A stretch of DNA of 64,000 bases. Source: Eunapius fragilis. Taxonomy: Eukaryota; Porifera; Demospongiae; Spongillida; Spongillidae. The stretch spans positions 2,449,414 to 2,513,413 of the forward strand of contig OY811979.1 of assembly GCA_963681505.1 (NCBI GenBank), read 5' to 3'. The number at the start of each line of letters is the position of its first letter. Positions within the stretch are counted from its first letter, which is position 1. A program made the position numbers and the translations under genes. The notes below the pieces were generated by a model, which saw only the letters and a list, made by a program, of their open reading frames with translations, was not told the origin of the DNA and ran no database searches. Shown here piece after piece: positions 32,910 through 46,016 of the stretch.

Positions 32910-34481
32910 TGTATGTATGTATGTATGTATGTATGTATGTATGTATGTATCTATATGTATGTATGTATGTATGTATGTGTGTATGTATTATGTATGTATG
33001 TGTGTATGTGTGAGTAAGTGTGTATGTGTGTCTGTATGTGCGGTGTCTATGTATGTGTTTGTTTTGTGCTAGCGGTATTCTGGTATGTACACAATGCATG
33101 CGTATGTGTATTATGAATGTGTGAAACTTAGTATCAGGTATGTGTGTAACTCTTGATATATGTACATGTAATTGCATAGCTTGGTCATACTGCTCGAGTG
33201 ATGTTTGAATGCCAGCACTGCCATACGTCACGCACATGGGCTAGTTCCAGAGTACTGAATGGCCATTATCTAGTAAACCAAAAGTGAGAGCATGCTGAGA
33301 ACATTGCATTGAATTGAATGTTATAATACACTTTTTAAATAGGCTTATCCATGCATTCACTTGCTGGAATGTTACCTGAGCAATTTTTGAGTTTTTGTTC
33401 CTTTGCTGGCATTGGAGAAACCAAGAAGGCCTATACACATACCAGTAAATTCTTTGTATTTTTGTTCCTTCACAAGATACTATTATTTTCCCATAGTGTA
33501 TTGTACACTGAAGTACATGAGTGTACTAAATGGCATTGCTGAGGCGTCCATGCAGGATGCTATTGAAAAGGTCAAAGCTCTTCCACATTACGCTACCGAG
33601 GGCGAGGTATATGTACAAGTACTATTTCTATTTTTACTACTATCATGTATACAGTGGGTTATGACAGATGCTCGCCATGACTCTACTTCTAATGCCTTCC
33701 ATACCACTGTCCCTTGTATAACAGGAAGGTATAAAGTACATGTGCATGAATTTTTTTAATCTTAGATCTTATAGCACTTGTAGAATAGTAGGAATATCCA
33801 CAGTTTCTCGTGCTGAACATCGTGTGGCACAGACTAGGGAGATAGTGTGTACTAGAAAAGTGATGGCTGATGTTGTGGCTAGAGGTATGTAGCACAAGGT
33901 TTAAATAGACATAGTTCATATTTTTCTTACTGCAGGTCTCAATGTTACTGCTCACTACTGCAGGGTAAGATGCTTTTCTTTCTCATTGCAACTGCTGTTT
34001 GATGTGACAACAAATTCTTACATTTAGTGCAGGGACACATACTGGATCGAATCTTTTAATCATCAACTTCTCACGTATTTGTCCAAGAGAGTTCATTTCG
34101 GGGATGACACTTTTGTTATGAGAATGAACCTTGCTGTGCTTGACTGGGTATGTTTATGGGTATTCACTCCTTTGCTAACCATACATGTGCATCTTTCCAG
34201 AATGAGAATGTACAAAGAGCAGCCACAAGTCATCGAGTGTATCTAAATGCCCGGAGGCCAGACCGTCAAGCACCATCTCGTGTGCTTAGGCCAAAAACAT
34301 TCAACTTGGTTAAACACATCTGGGAGGCATACGTACACCTAAACAAACAGTGTACTAAGTATGTTGTTTGTGAACATGTGTAGTTTGTACATTAATATGA
34401 CATTACATCACATACAGTGTTGTTCAAGGCGATGAAGAGGAGGGTTCTAATGATGACGGATTTTTTGTGCCTGGACTTTAG
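31494..34481 (+). CDS. Kolobok-like transposase, 11 predicted exons
   Basis: Exons read by eye: 31494-31731, 31781-31923, 33180-33283, 33343-33444, 33497-33606, 33655-33728, 33766-33884, 33936-33964, 34028-34147, 34201-34358, 34418-34481. All have GT...AG borders and agree in phase except the third junction, where a shift or misplaced border must exist. The protein has an N-terminal charged domain (RHRLSLQVTFSSRQEKDAF), a cysteine region (CTCKSSPCW, CQHCHTSRTW), the catalytic start VMTDARHDSTSNAFHTTVP, and the late block YWIESFNHQLLTYLSKRV ending DWNENVQRAAT, resembling the DDE order of Kolobok transposases. After the TAG at 34479 an in-frame Asp-rich tail runs to 34593, so the stop could be secondary. 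The superfamily call rests on motif recall and the TTAA target. Confidence 0.65.
31930..32300. repeat. TATG/TGTG-rich microsatellite, part 1
   Basis: Intron of the Kolobok-like gene filled with degenerate TG and TATG repeats; it continues at 32817 beyond the Helitron. Confidence 0.9.
32301..32816 (+). mobile_element. Non-autonomous Helitron
   Basis: Starts with TCTAATACTATAATTTAC after an A and ends with CTAG before a T, the A|T insertion rule of Helitrons. A hairpin with stem CCCGTG (32789-32794) and CACGGG (32801-32806) lies 6 nt before the terminal CTAG. There is no Rep/helicase ORF and no inverted repeat or target duplication, as expected. It splits a TATG-rich repeat in an intron of the Kolobok-like gene. 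Length is 516 bp. Confidence 0.85.
32817..33070. repeat. (TATG)n microsatellite, part 2
   Basis: Includes an uninterrupted run of about 17 TATG units near 32880-32950. Confidence 0.95.
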
Positions 34482-37375
34482 GATGGGGACTTTGTTGATG
34501 ACGATGATGATGACAATGACGATGACGATGATGATGACAATGACGATGATGATGATAATGATGATGCTGAGGACATTGTTGAAGATGAGATGTAGATGTA
34601 GCGTGTGTGAGTTGCTCACCCTTCTCTATGTAACCATCTACGTCAATTGCATAGATAGCTCTATTGTTGTATACTTTGCTCTGTGTACTGGTGCTCTATA
34701 CATGCTACCAATGTAATCTGCTTTGTGATTGAAGGTTTTTTCATGTATGCTCTCAGTTGTTTATAAGTAGAGATGTAATGTAATTAATGGCTGAAAACTT
34801 GCTTTTGAAAAATTTGAGCAGAACGTTATAGACTACATCGACTCTAATACCTTTACCTTAATTATTTGTACAATACACGGAGGATGCATCTTATATTTAG
34901 CTTGTACACTTGTCAAATTCAACATTGCCATCTTATCACGTGTATAGTTTTGCGAGCGAGCTAGCCTATACTTCTTGTATGGATTTCTCTGCTGTTTGTA
35001 ACCATCAATATCACTTTGATGATTGCATCTGTGCATGTTTTTTCCCACAAACCAAGTTTACCACTAGTGCATCAAAGTTACACGTATGTGTCTGGCTTAG
35101 GTAGAGTTAAATTTATTACAACTAAGGCTTTGTACTATTTCAAACGTTGTGTGACTAAACACAGGTATTGGTACTTTTTTAAGAGAATGATTGCTGGACT
35201 GGGTTGATATTTACGTCTTATTCATACCTTTGCTGCCATAAGAGCTGTTCCACTTTGTGTGGCTAGCTATACTTCTAAGTTGTTGTATTGACCTCGCTTC
35301 CGTACAAAAACTCCTTTACCCCCCAATGCATTTGGACCTGAACTGTCAAGCTGAAACAGGATAATGCACTTCCCACAAGGTAGTTTGGATTCAGAAACAC
35401 TTCTATGGGACAACAACCTTATCATATGTTTAGGTTGATGTTTAGTATATATTCATAAGTCGAGGAGACCAGTGTCCCATATGAATCTAATCTACATCTT
35501 TCATGTGACTGATGTACCTGTTGATAAGATATGTACTTGGTCTTGGAAGTAGCAACAGTACATTAGTTCAGAGTCTTTGCTTTGTACTACATGTATACCT
35601 TTTTTCTTGTCATTGATTGTGTACTGATGGTCCATGATCTACCATATTACAGGTACACATTTAGAATGTGCTTGGTGATTGATTGTCTTTTCATGTAAGC
35701 TCTGAATTTTTGCTTTTTGCACTCTGTGAAATGTGGCATATAGGTTACTTATGAAACATAACTTGGTTAAATTAATAAACAGTTCTTTTCAGAACTACTA
35801 CTACTACTACTAAAGACACTACATATGCCAATCTTGCTAATACATAGAAACAGTGTGGTTCAATTTTTACATGTATATTATGTGTACATGTATGTCGTGC
35901 GTACACATGTTTACGTATATATGCATGCGTACACATGACACGTGTACGTAGTGCTTCATGTGTGTGTGTGCCCACATGTGTAAGTATGAGTACAGTGTGT
36001 AAGATACATGTGTGTGATTGCATACACATATGTCAGTATCTGAGTACAGATGTGTATATAGTGTTCCATGTGTGCTTACACATGTGTAAGTACATTTATA
36101 TGATTAAACATGTGTGTAGGTAGTAATGTGTTAAAATGTGTGTGTGCGTACACATGTGTATGTATATGAGTACACATGTGTAAGGAGAGTACCATGTGTG
36201 TTTTGATTATAATTTAGGCTTCAAAGGCAGATCTGTACCCTGTATACGGCACTCCTTCAGGGTTTGGAAATCTTCTCCGTATTTCCTGTGATATATGTAC
36301 ATCATTAAAGTAATTTTGTGTTCTTTTTTTCTTACATCTTGTATACATTGTGGCATGATTTCTCTCTCAACTGTTCTGTCCTGTTTCCTCCTGAGGTATG
36401 TTGGGTGATGCTAAAAGCCTACATGACTCAGGAGCTGCCAGAACTTTGTATACAATCGGAATCTTTTCGTTCTGTTTGTGAGGGATGGTCTTGCCATCCC
36501 TACAAGGAAAGCAGGTGGCCGTGACACAATGCATGGCCCACATAACCAATGTGGACAGGTTGGACTTTGAGGTCCGCCATTCATTGTCGGATGGTCTACT
36601 GTGGTTGTGGTATGTCCTACAATGTATTCATTATATACATGTAGGTGTATGAGGTGCTAACAGATACCTTGTATGTGTAATTCCTCAGATTGCCCTCCAA
36701 ATGACACTTCAACTTGATTGCACACAACAGAGATGCACATTCCGTTAGAGTTATGTGACTGCACTAAGGTGTTTAGTTGTTCTAAGAAGTCATTGGGCAC
36801 ATACCCAATACTACTTGTAAACTCAACCTTGAAGAATACAATAGCAATATAAGTTTTCATATGTTGATCATAGTCGTTATTTACCTGAATTGCATTTGGC
36901 CATGATTGCATGTACACGTACACGCTAGTTCTTCGTCAAAGGTCACGTGCCGTATATATATATATATATTTTTTTCTAAAAGATATGCATACTCATACTT
37001 GACAAAAAGAAGCTTCTGGGGTCATACTTGACAAAAAGAAGCTTCTGGGGGCTATTTTTTTCTCATGCTTAGATGGCTTTCCGTGCATGAAGCTCCACTA
37101 GCACTTTCCGTACGCGTGGTTGCAAAATCTTGGGTGACTCCAGGGTCCTTGTTATTTGTCTTTAGTGCATTTTTCTACTCTGATTGGATACATCACACGC
37201 GTATAGTTTTGCGAGCGAGCTAGCCAAGATGTAAATCACGTGATACATAGGGGAATTCCCTTGCCTGGCAAGCTCCTTTTATACTCGGATCGAAAGAATT
37301 ATTCGGCGCTGCGCGTGCGTGAACGTACGACGCAATGCGCGTGTATTTACATAAAACCTCGTTCTTTAAGCTAGC
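34482..37375. other. 3' non-coding part of the Kolobok-like element
   Basis: After the acidic tail I see no gene. There are degenerate ACATGTGTG repeats at about 35880-36190, a short (TA)n at 36954-36968, and a tandem duplication of a 26-bp unit (TCATACTTGACAAAAAGAAG) at about 36990-37045. A coding-like patch near 36395-36600 has no frame or motif that I can support. Confidence 0.5.
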
Positions 37376-38701
37376 GAAGTATATTCTTGCGGCTTCTACA
37401 TGAATGATGCAGCGTATATAAAAGATATTCTAATACCTGCATACATGGCTTACTTCGGACAACAGCAGCGGGAAATTTGTCGCTTTGAAAAGCAGTGACA
37501 AGTTCATCTGTCACACGCAGGTTGGCAATATCTGTAAAACTACGTATACCGCATTAAATTTAGTACTGATGACCTGTGTGATTGATGCATGCACATGCAT
37601 GCGATACCTTTGGGATGTATTCCACTCCATAGGATTGTCTATCTGATGGCGCAGGTGTTTCACAGTACTATGGATTGCAGACTGTAAATATAAATGCAGA
37701 TAAGGGGTGTTATTTAATACATAATGATGATGGCACGAAATAGCGTACCGACAATTCCTTGGAAATCTTTTTCTCCTTCGGGGACTCTGCTGCTGCGGCG
37801 GCTGCCGATGAGGAAGGTGTTAAGCTCCTTAGCTCCGCGATCTGGTCCTGCAAACTTTTCAGGGAATCGAGGATTTTATCTTGGCAGGTAGTATTGTCCG
37901 ATTGCAATCCAGCGGTAGCGGGAGACCCTCCTAATATGCATGCATATCATAGTGTAGATGCATACGTTTTCAGTGATTTGTATGTACATTGTATTATTAT
38001 ATGGCATAGATTACCAGAGCGAGGTACAATAGGCCGATGAGGGAATAAAGATGAATTCACACGACTGGGAGTGACGAACGGCGACGACATTCTTGATACA
38101 GACTTCAAAGTACGACAGAAGCAATGAATGGACAGATGCTGCAAATGCTATCTTGGCGCAAATAAGAGATTTCTATTCCCATTGGTCGGCGCGTGTTTGC
38201 ATGACGTCATTGCTGAACATTAAACCAATTCAAAGTGAGAATGCCTCGTAACCGTCGTTATTGTCCACACTGTCGTGAAACAGTCTCCTCAAATACGTAC
38301 CTGAAGCATAGAAGGCTTTATTTCAACTCATCGTCGAATTCGTGGGCAATACAAAATCTATTAGCGGCAGCACTGGATGAAATAGTGCATTTACACCGTA
38401 TGTAAATGCTATGTAAATATGATGTATATGTGACATTTACTTACGTTTACTTCGATTTACAATTTTGCAAATGTCATATTTACGAAGCATTTACAGGGGT
38501 ATATAAATATGGTATATGTGCAATTTACTCACATTTACACTTCAGCAAATGCTGGAGTAAATGTGATATTTGCGTTACATTTAAACACCGTGGGATACCT
38601 ATTGGTCATTAAAATACTCCTTATTAAAATTAAATAGCCATTGTGCTATAAACTTTTAATATCTTATCTCATATACATTAATGCACACACATGATAGAAA
38701 G

Positions 38702-39927
38702 CTAGCCACGAAGAGGGAGTTCCTTTACGGCCCACGCAGGAGCAGATGAAGGTGGTTGCCGAGTTGACGGAGCGCCATTGTACCGCTTGCGGCACATCTC
38801 CCTTGCTCTATTCGAGCTCTTTCGCTGGGCCTTTCGGTCCATGCTGGCAATTATCGAATTCGCCCTGTCACTTCGCCAAGGAAGTGGACGAATTTTAAAT
38901 ATTGTTACTGGGAGCGCCTGGCGTTCATCTTCACTCCCAGCAGACTCCTGCCCTGTTTCTTCGGATGACATGTAGTCTACCGTGAGGATCTTCATCGCTT
39001 CACTTTTCTCTTCGGCAGTAATAGCCGTAGAAGTCGCGCAGGCGTTCATCCTGCTATGGGCTTTCTATAAATATCATATAGACTGACGTTGATAATAAAT
39101 TCCAATATCATGACAATATGACTCACGTTGTGCTTTCGCTGGACCTTTCGCTGCCGCTTTTTTGATTCGTCCAACTTCCCCGCCAGTGCCATTTTGTCAC
39201 GTCGCTTTAAGCTAGCGAAGTATATTCTTGCGGCTTCTACATGAATGATGCAGCGTATATAAAAGATATTCTAATACCTGCATACATGGCATACTTCGGA
39301 CAACAGCAGCGGGAAATTTGTCGCTTTGACAAGCAGTGACAAGTTCATCTGTCACACGCAGGTTGGCAATATCTGTAAAACTACGTATACCGCATTAGTA
39401 CTGATGACCTGTGTGATTGATGCATGCACATGCATGCGGTACCTTTGGGATGTATTCCACTCCATAGGATTGTCTATCTGATGGCGCAGGTGTTTCACAG
39501 TGCTATGGATTGCAGACTGTAAATATAAATGCAGATAAGGGGTGTTATTTAATACATAATGATGATGGCACGAAATAGCGTACCGACAATTCCTTGGAAA
39601 TCTTTTTCTCCTTCGGGGACTCTGCTGCTGCGGCGGCTGCCGATGAGGAAGGTGTTAAGCTCCTTAGCTCCGCGATCTGGTCCTGCAAACTTTTCAGGGA
39701 ATCGAGGATTTTATCTTGGCAGGTAGTATTGTCCGATTGCAATCCAGCGGTAGCGGGAGACCCTCCTAATATGCATGCATATCATAGTGTAGATGCATAC
39801 GTTTTCAGTGATTTGTATGTACATTGTATTATTATATGGCATATAGATTACCAGAGCGAGGTACAATAGGCCGATGAGGGAATAAAGATGAATTCACACG
39901 ACTGGGAGTGACGAACGGCGACGACAT
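38702..39927 (-). CDS. CACTA second gene (divergent accessory protein)
   Basis: Divergent from the transposase, with starts about 150 bp apart. Exons on the minus strand are: 39852-39927 (ATG at 39927, MSSPFVTPSRVNSSLFPHRP), 39584-39765 (coiled-coil-like QDKILDSLKSLQDQIAELRS and an Ala run), 39443-39516, about 39285-39372, about 39127-39209 (basic, MALAGKLDESKKRQRKVQRK) and 38702-39059 (YMSSEETGQES, IRPLPWRSDRANSI, SNRAREMCRKRYNG, PAWAVKEL). The SSEE...PLPWRS...PAWA pattern recurs in proteins I associate with animal EnSpm elements. By analogy to plant TnpA it may bind the subterminal GTAAAT motifs; this is inference. The phase at the third junction does not fit, so one border is uncertain. 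Confidence 0.6.
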
Positions 39928-40077
39928 TCTTGATACAGACTTCAAAGTACGACAGAAGCAATGAATGGACAGATGCTGCAAATGCTATCTTGGCGCAAAT
40001 AAGAGATTTCTATTCCCATTGGTCGGCGCGTGTTTGCATGACGTCATTGCTGAACATTAAACCAATTCAAAGTGAGA

Positions 40078-43000
40078 ATGCCTCGTAACCGTCGTTATTG
40101 TCCACACTGTCGTGAAACAGTCTCCTCAAATACGTACCTGAAGCATAGAAGGCTTTATTTCAACTCATCGTCGAATTCGTGGGCAATACAAAATCTATTA
40201 GCGGCAGCTACATCCGATGAGAGCGATTTGGACAACGAGCAGTTTTCAAATAGAAGCAGATATAGTGATTCAGATGAATTTTCAAATGGAAGCAGATATG
40301 ATTCAGACGAAGCAGCAGGTAAAGGCTGCTTTTTAAAATTCGCCCCGCTTGATGCATGCAATGTATATGCGATCTGCGAATCATTAACTGATTGCATGAC
40401 TGAATTCTATTATTGCACACTATATAGATACGCAAGATAATCAGGATGAAGAAATTGGAGAACAAGAAAAAGGCTACGAAGAGGAAGAAATAATAGATGA
40501 TGGAGAAATGTGGGATGACCAAGCTGCAGACATTGACGAGGATATTCAAGGTAATAGCACTTCAGATCTCCCTCCCAGTAACGTTATGCCGATGGCTGAG
40601 GATTTAGTAGAAGAATCAATTTCAAGGAAAGCAAATGCAGTAACAATCTGTTTTCTAACCATTCTGCTGAAATGGTTTTGTCGGTACAATATTGGAATTA
40701 ACGCCATCAACACCTTGCTAATTATTTTGCATTTCTACTTTTTAATCTTAAAACAGTTTTCCCCACTATTAGCCTCAATATCATTCATCTTTCCTAAATC
40801 TTTGCGAAGCTTACAAAATATTCTTCGTGTTAATAGAAATAGTTTTATAAAGTTTATTGTATGTCCTGAATGTCACTCCATATATAATCTAGACAATTTA
40901 CTCACAAGTGTCGAAAACGTTTGCACATATTGCGAGTACCCACAGCATCCTCATCGAGCTCGTAGAAAACCATGTGGCACAAAATTGGTGGCTAAAATAA
41001 AACTAAAGGATGGATCATTGAAAGTGTATCCCCATAAAATGTATTGTTATAAATCTCTTGCAGAATCATTGAAATTGCTTTTTAGTCGTCCAGGTGTACT
41101 GTCAGCATGTGAAAAATGGAGGCAAAGAACTATCCCTAGCAATGCATTGCACGACATATATGATGGTAGAGTGTGGAAGAAGTTCATGCATGTAAATAAC
41201 ACTCCATTTTTAGCTGCTCCTAATAATATAGGACTAATGCTGAATGTGGATTGGTTCAACCCTTACAAACACTCCCCTTATAGTGTTGGTGTTATTTATT
41301 TAGTTATTCTAAATCTGCCAAGATCAATGCGGTTTAAAAAAGAAAACATCATTTTAGTTGGTTTAATACCAGGTCCACATGAGCCTTCGTTGCATATTAA
41401 TACATATCTTGATCCACTTGTTGAAGAGTTGAACACTTAATGGAAAAATGGAATTCAGATACAATCACCAGATGCACATAACCCCATCACTTTAAGAGCT
41501 GCTTTGCTTTGTGTAGCCTGTGACACACCAGCAACTAGAAAGGTGTGTGGATTTTATGGTCACATGGCAAAATGTGGTTGCTCAAAGTGCACAAAAGTTT
41601 TTGAGACCAACCCAGAAAATGGGGTGATGTGCTATGGTGGTGGTTTCAATACAGTTTCGGCCCCACGCAAAGAGGAAGACCATCGTGCACAAGCCTTTTT
41701 AAGCCAACAGCAAGTCAGCAATGCTGCTAAACAAAGAGTTGAGTCGCTGAGTGGGTCAAGGTTTACATCTTTGATGCACTTGGAATACTTCGATTGTATA
41801 AGGTTCCACATCATTGATGCCATGCATAACCTTTTTTTGGGTACTGCAAAACATGTAATGAAAAATATATGGTTAAATGAAGATTCCCCTATTATCCCAA
41901 AAAATCGCCATACCATTTTACAATCAAAAGTGGATAAATGTGCATTTCCGTCATCATTAGGAAGAATACCACATAAAATTGCTTCAGGATTTAGTTCATT
42001 TACAGCATTTCCGTCATCATTAGGAAGAATACCACATAAAATTGCTTCAGGATTTAGTTCATTTACAGCAGATGAATGGAAAATGTGGACAATGACCCTC
42101 TCAATGTATGTGCTGGATGGTGAGCTAGAGCAGACACACTTAAATTGTTGGCATCTTTTTGTTCAAGCATGTCAAATGCTAGTGTCACCAATGCTAACAA
42201 TTGAAGAAGCAGAACAAGGTCATGACCTACTAGTTAAATTCTGCATTGAATTTGAGACATTGTATGGCATAGAGAAAGTCACTCCAAATATGCATATGCA
42301 TACACATATAGTTGAATGCATTATGGATTATGGGCCTGTGTATGCATTCTGGCTTTTTTCATTTGAAAGGTATAACGGTATACTGGGTAACTATCGAACC
42401 AATAACCGGTCAGTGGAAGTTCAGTTCATGCAACACTTCATGCATGATGTACAGGTTGACAATCTGAATATTCCCGTAGAGTGCTTGAATGTACAAACGA
42501 CAACAATGCAACAATTGTTCAACAAAGATTTAAGCACTGGTACATTAAATGATATGAGCTCAGAACATGGCATGGAGTATTGGGCAGTTATTACTTCCAC
42601 AAAACTGTCAGTTCATGATGAGCCCACCAACATTTGGTCCATCAGTGCTCACTATTGTCTATCAGGGGCTGCATCAGAGCACTATCTTGATGAAGACAGT
42701 ACACTGTATTTGGCCAACACCTATCAAGTGATGTACAAACAGGATGTTATCAACACAAGTATTTCATTTCGTGCAATGTCATATACATACATCAAGAACG
42801 GAAACACAGTGTATGGATCAATCGGGAGCCGTTCCAAAAGATCATGCTACATCCTCGCAGCATGGTGTGGTAAAGATGGTCACGTGGACATAAGTACAAC
42901 AGAACTTCGTCCAGGTCAGGTTATGTATTATTTTCAGCACAACTATACCATGACTGGAAACACAAAATCTTACATTTTTGCGTTTGTTAAATGGTACCAA

Positions 43001-43183
43001 CGTCACCAATGTCATCATCCTCAATCACGCCAGGTGTGGTGCTCTAATTTGTATGAACCATTTGGCCCAGCATCATTCTTACCAGTACAAAGAATACACT
43101 CACAGTTTGTTGCAGCAAGTACAAAGCTAAATGATGAAAACGTTCTATATATCTGCCCACTACAACAGAAGGTTTTTTTATAA
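40078..43183 (+). pseudogene. Inner CACTA transposase (tnp2 type), one nonsense codon
   Basis: Exon 1 is 40078-40318 (zinc-finger-like YCPHCRETVSSNTYLKHRR, then acidic). After a 109-bp intron exon 2 runs from 40428. It encodes CPECHSIYNLDN...CTYCEYP, then the transposase family tnp2 core: MLNVDWFNPYKHSPYSVGVIY, ENIILVGLIPGPHEPS, CGCSKC, IRFHIIDAMHNLFLGTAKHV and WLFSFERYNGILGNYR. A TAA at 41438-41440 (NT then stop) breaks the frame; the outer copy has Leu there. A 63-bp in-frame tandem duplication (41942-42004, 42005-42067) adds 21 residues missing from the outer copy. The stop is at 43183. Without the TAA this copy would be open from end to end. Confidence 0.88.
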
Positions 43184-43498
43184 CAAAACATGTGACAATG
43201 TACACTCTAATGACTATTGATTGCAATTATGTATTTCTTGATTGTAAAGCCATCACCAATATATTACTCAAATTGAGTGAATGATTACTTGTGAAGTGAG
43301 AGTAATACATAGATGAACAAGGCTTTAAAAAGGGGAGGAGCTATTGGTACTAGGCCCTTCCATATATGGGGTTAAACATAACTCATGTACATGTAGACAT
43401 GTACATCATTTGTTTATAAACACGGCAGCTGGACTTTTACACATCTAGCTCACTTGACTCTGAACATTAGTAAGTCCATACCCACCATTTAAAAAACG

Positions 43499-46016
43499 GT
43501 CCAGAGGACTCACCGTGCATCGCCAAGATGTCAGAAGCATCAAGCTCTCTTAGGTAACCATCCTGGTCACCCTGTAACAGAGGCAGCACATGACCTCAAA
43601 CCACCTGTGAGATATTCTAATTAGTTTGTGCACACGATACAAATAAACATGTCCAGAGGATTCACCATGTATCGCCAAGATGTCAGAAGCATCAAGCTCT
43701 CTTAGGTAACCATCCTGGTCACCCTGTAACAGAGGCAGCACATGACCTCAAACCACCTGTGAGATATTCTAATTAGTTTGTGCACACGATACAAATAAAC
43801 ATGTCCAGAGGACTCACCATGTATCGCCAAGATGTCAGAAGCATCAAGCTCTCTTAGGTAACCATCCTGGTCACCCTGTAACAGAGGCAGCACATGACCT
43901 CAAACCACCTGTGAGATATTCCAATTAGTTTGTGCGCACCTTACAAATAAACATGTCCAGAGGACTCACCATGTATCGCCAAGATGGCAGAAGCATCAAG
44001 CTCTCTTAGGTAACCCTCCTGGTCACCCTGTAACAGAGGCAGCACATGACCTCAAACCACCTGTGAGATATTCCAATTAGTTTGTGCACACGATACAAAT
44101 AAACATGTCCAGAGGACTCACCATGTATCGCCAAGATGGCAGAAGCATCAAGCTCTCTTAGGTAACCATCCTGGTCACCCTGTAACAGAGGCAGCACATG
44201 ACCTCAAACCACCTGTGAGATATTCCAATTAGTTTGTGCACACGATACAAATAAACATGTCCAGAGGACTCACCATGTATCGCCAAGATGGCAGAAGCAT
44301 CAAGCTCTCTTAGGTAACCATCCTGGTCACCCTGTAACAGAGGCAGCACATGACCTCAAACCACCTGTGAGAGATTCTAATTAGTTTGTGCGCACCTTAC
44401 AAATAAACATGTCCAGAGGACTCACCATGTATCGCCAAGATGTCAGAAGCATCAAGCTCTCTTAGGTAACCATCCTGGTCACCCTGTAACAGAGGCAGCA
44501 CATGACCTCAAACCACCTGTGAGATATTCCAATTAGTTTGTGCGCACCTTACAAATAAACATGTCCAGAGGACTCACCATGTATCGCCAAGATGTCAGAA
44601 GCATCAAGCTCTCTTAGGTAACCATCCTGGTCACCCTGTAACAGAGGCAGCACATGACCTCAAACCACCTGTGAGATATTCTAATTAGTATGTGCGCACG
44701 ATACAAATAAACATGTCCAGAGGACTCACCATGTATCGCCAAGATGGCAGAAGCATCAAGCTCTCTTAGGTAACCATCCTGGTCATCCTGTAACAGAGGC
44801 AGCACCACATGACCTCAAACCACCTGTGAGATATTCCAATTAGTTTGTGCGCACGATACAAATAAACATGTCCAGAGGACTCACCATGTATCGCCAAGAT
44901 GGCAGAAGCATCAAGCTCTCTTAGGTAACCATCCTGGTCACCCTGTAACAGAGGCAGCACATGACCTCAAACCACCTGTGAGATATTCCAATTAGTTTGT
45001 GCGCACGATACAAATAAACATGTCCAGAGGACTCACCATGTATCGCCAAGATGGCAGAAGCATCAAGCTCTCTTAGGTAACCATCCTGGTCACCCTGTAA
45101 CAGAGGCAGCACATGACCTCAAACCACCTGTGAGATATTCTAATTAGTTTGTGCGCACGATACAAATAAACATGTCCAGAGGACTCACCATGTATCGCCA
45201 AGATGGCAGAAGCATCAAGCCCTCTTAGGTAACCATCCTGGTCACCCTGTAACAGAGGCAGCACATGACCTCAAACCACCTGTGAGATATTCTAATTAGT
45301 TTGTGCGCACGATACAAATAAACATGTCCAGAGGACTCACCATGTATCGCCAAGATGGCAGAAGCATCAAGCTCTCTTAGGTAACCATCCTGGTCACCCT
45401 GTAACAGAGGCAGCACATGACCTCAAACCACCTGTGAGATATTCCAATTAGTTTGTGCGCACCTTACAAATAAACATGTCCAGAGGACTCACCATGTATC
45501 GCCAAGATGTCAGAAGCATCAAGCTCTCTTAGGTAACCATCCTGGTCACCCTGTAACAGAGGCAGCACATGACCTCAAACCACCTGTGAGATATTCCAAT
45601 TAGTTTGTGCGCACCACACAAATAAACATGTCCAGAGGACTCACCATGTATCGCCAAGATGGCAGAAGCATCAAGCTCTCTTAGGTAACCATCCTGGTCA
45701 CCCTGTAACAGAGGCAGCACATGACCTCAAACCACCTGTGAGATATCCTAATTAGTTTGTGCGCACGATACAAATAAACATGTCCAGAGGACTCACCATG
45801 TATCGCCAAGATGTCAGAAGCATCAAGCTCTCTTAGGTAACCATCCTGGTCACCCTGTAACAGAGGCAGCACATGACCTCAAACCACCTGTGAGATATTC
45901 TAATTAGTTTGTGCACACGATACAAATAAACATGTCCAGAGGACTCACCGTGTATCGCCAAGATGTCAGAAGCATCAAGCTCTCTTAGGTAACCCTCCTG
46001 GTCATCCTGTAACGGA
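43499..46016. repeat. 152-bp tandem array of the inner CACTA
   Basis: Unit starts (GTCCAGAGGACTCACC) run from 43499 to 45934, a distance of 2435 bp, that is 16 steps of 152 bp plus one 3-bp insertion near 44800. The last unit is partial. On the minus strand each unit has a branch-point-like CTAAT, an acceptor-like TCTCACAG, and a strong donor-like GATACATG|GTGAGT. Units differ at few sites (GATGTCAG or GATGGCAG; CACGATAC or CACCTTAC). Confidence 0.97.

Larger units (their letters stand above)
31256..37379 (+). mobile_element. Kolobok-like DNA transposon (TTAA target)
   Basis: Element 31260-37375 between TTAA copies. Its ends AAAACGAG and (inverted) AGAACGAG form a short inverted repeat, and a near-palindrome CTTGCCTGGCAAG lies close to both ends (about 31284 and 37261). 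The uninterrupted target survives at 39209 in the inner CACTA (CGCTTTAAGCTAGCG), which proves the insertion. TTAA is the known target of Kolobok elements, and the encoded protein fits. A 25-bp direct repeat with GTTTTGCGAGCGAGCTAGCC occurs at about 34945 and 37206. Confidence 0.8.
30751..38090 (-). pseudogene. Outer CACTA second gene, split by the Kolobok insertion
   Basis: Minus-strand gene matching the inner copy (38702-39927). Exons 1-4 lie at about 38090-37440 (start ATG 38090, exon 38015-38090, exon 37749-37930). The last two exons are at about 31258-30751 and encode YMSSEETGQES, IRPLPWRSDRANSI and PAWAVKEL. The 6.1-kb Kolobok-like element sits in the intron between them at TTAA. The coding exons look intact, so splicing across the insertion is conceivable. 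Confidence 0.7.

Noticed and set aside
32800-33237. Tyr/Ile/His-rich ORFs at the TATG array
   Set aside because: Microsatellite translations within an intron of the Kolobok-like gene.
43499-46016. CRISPR-like array of regularly spaced repeats
   Set aside because: The whole 152-bp unit repeats without unique spacers, in a eukaryotic transposon. It is an ordinary tandem array.
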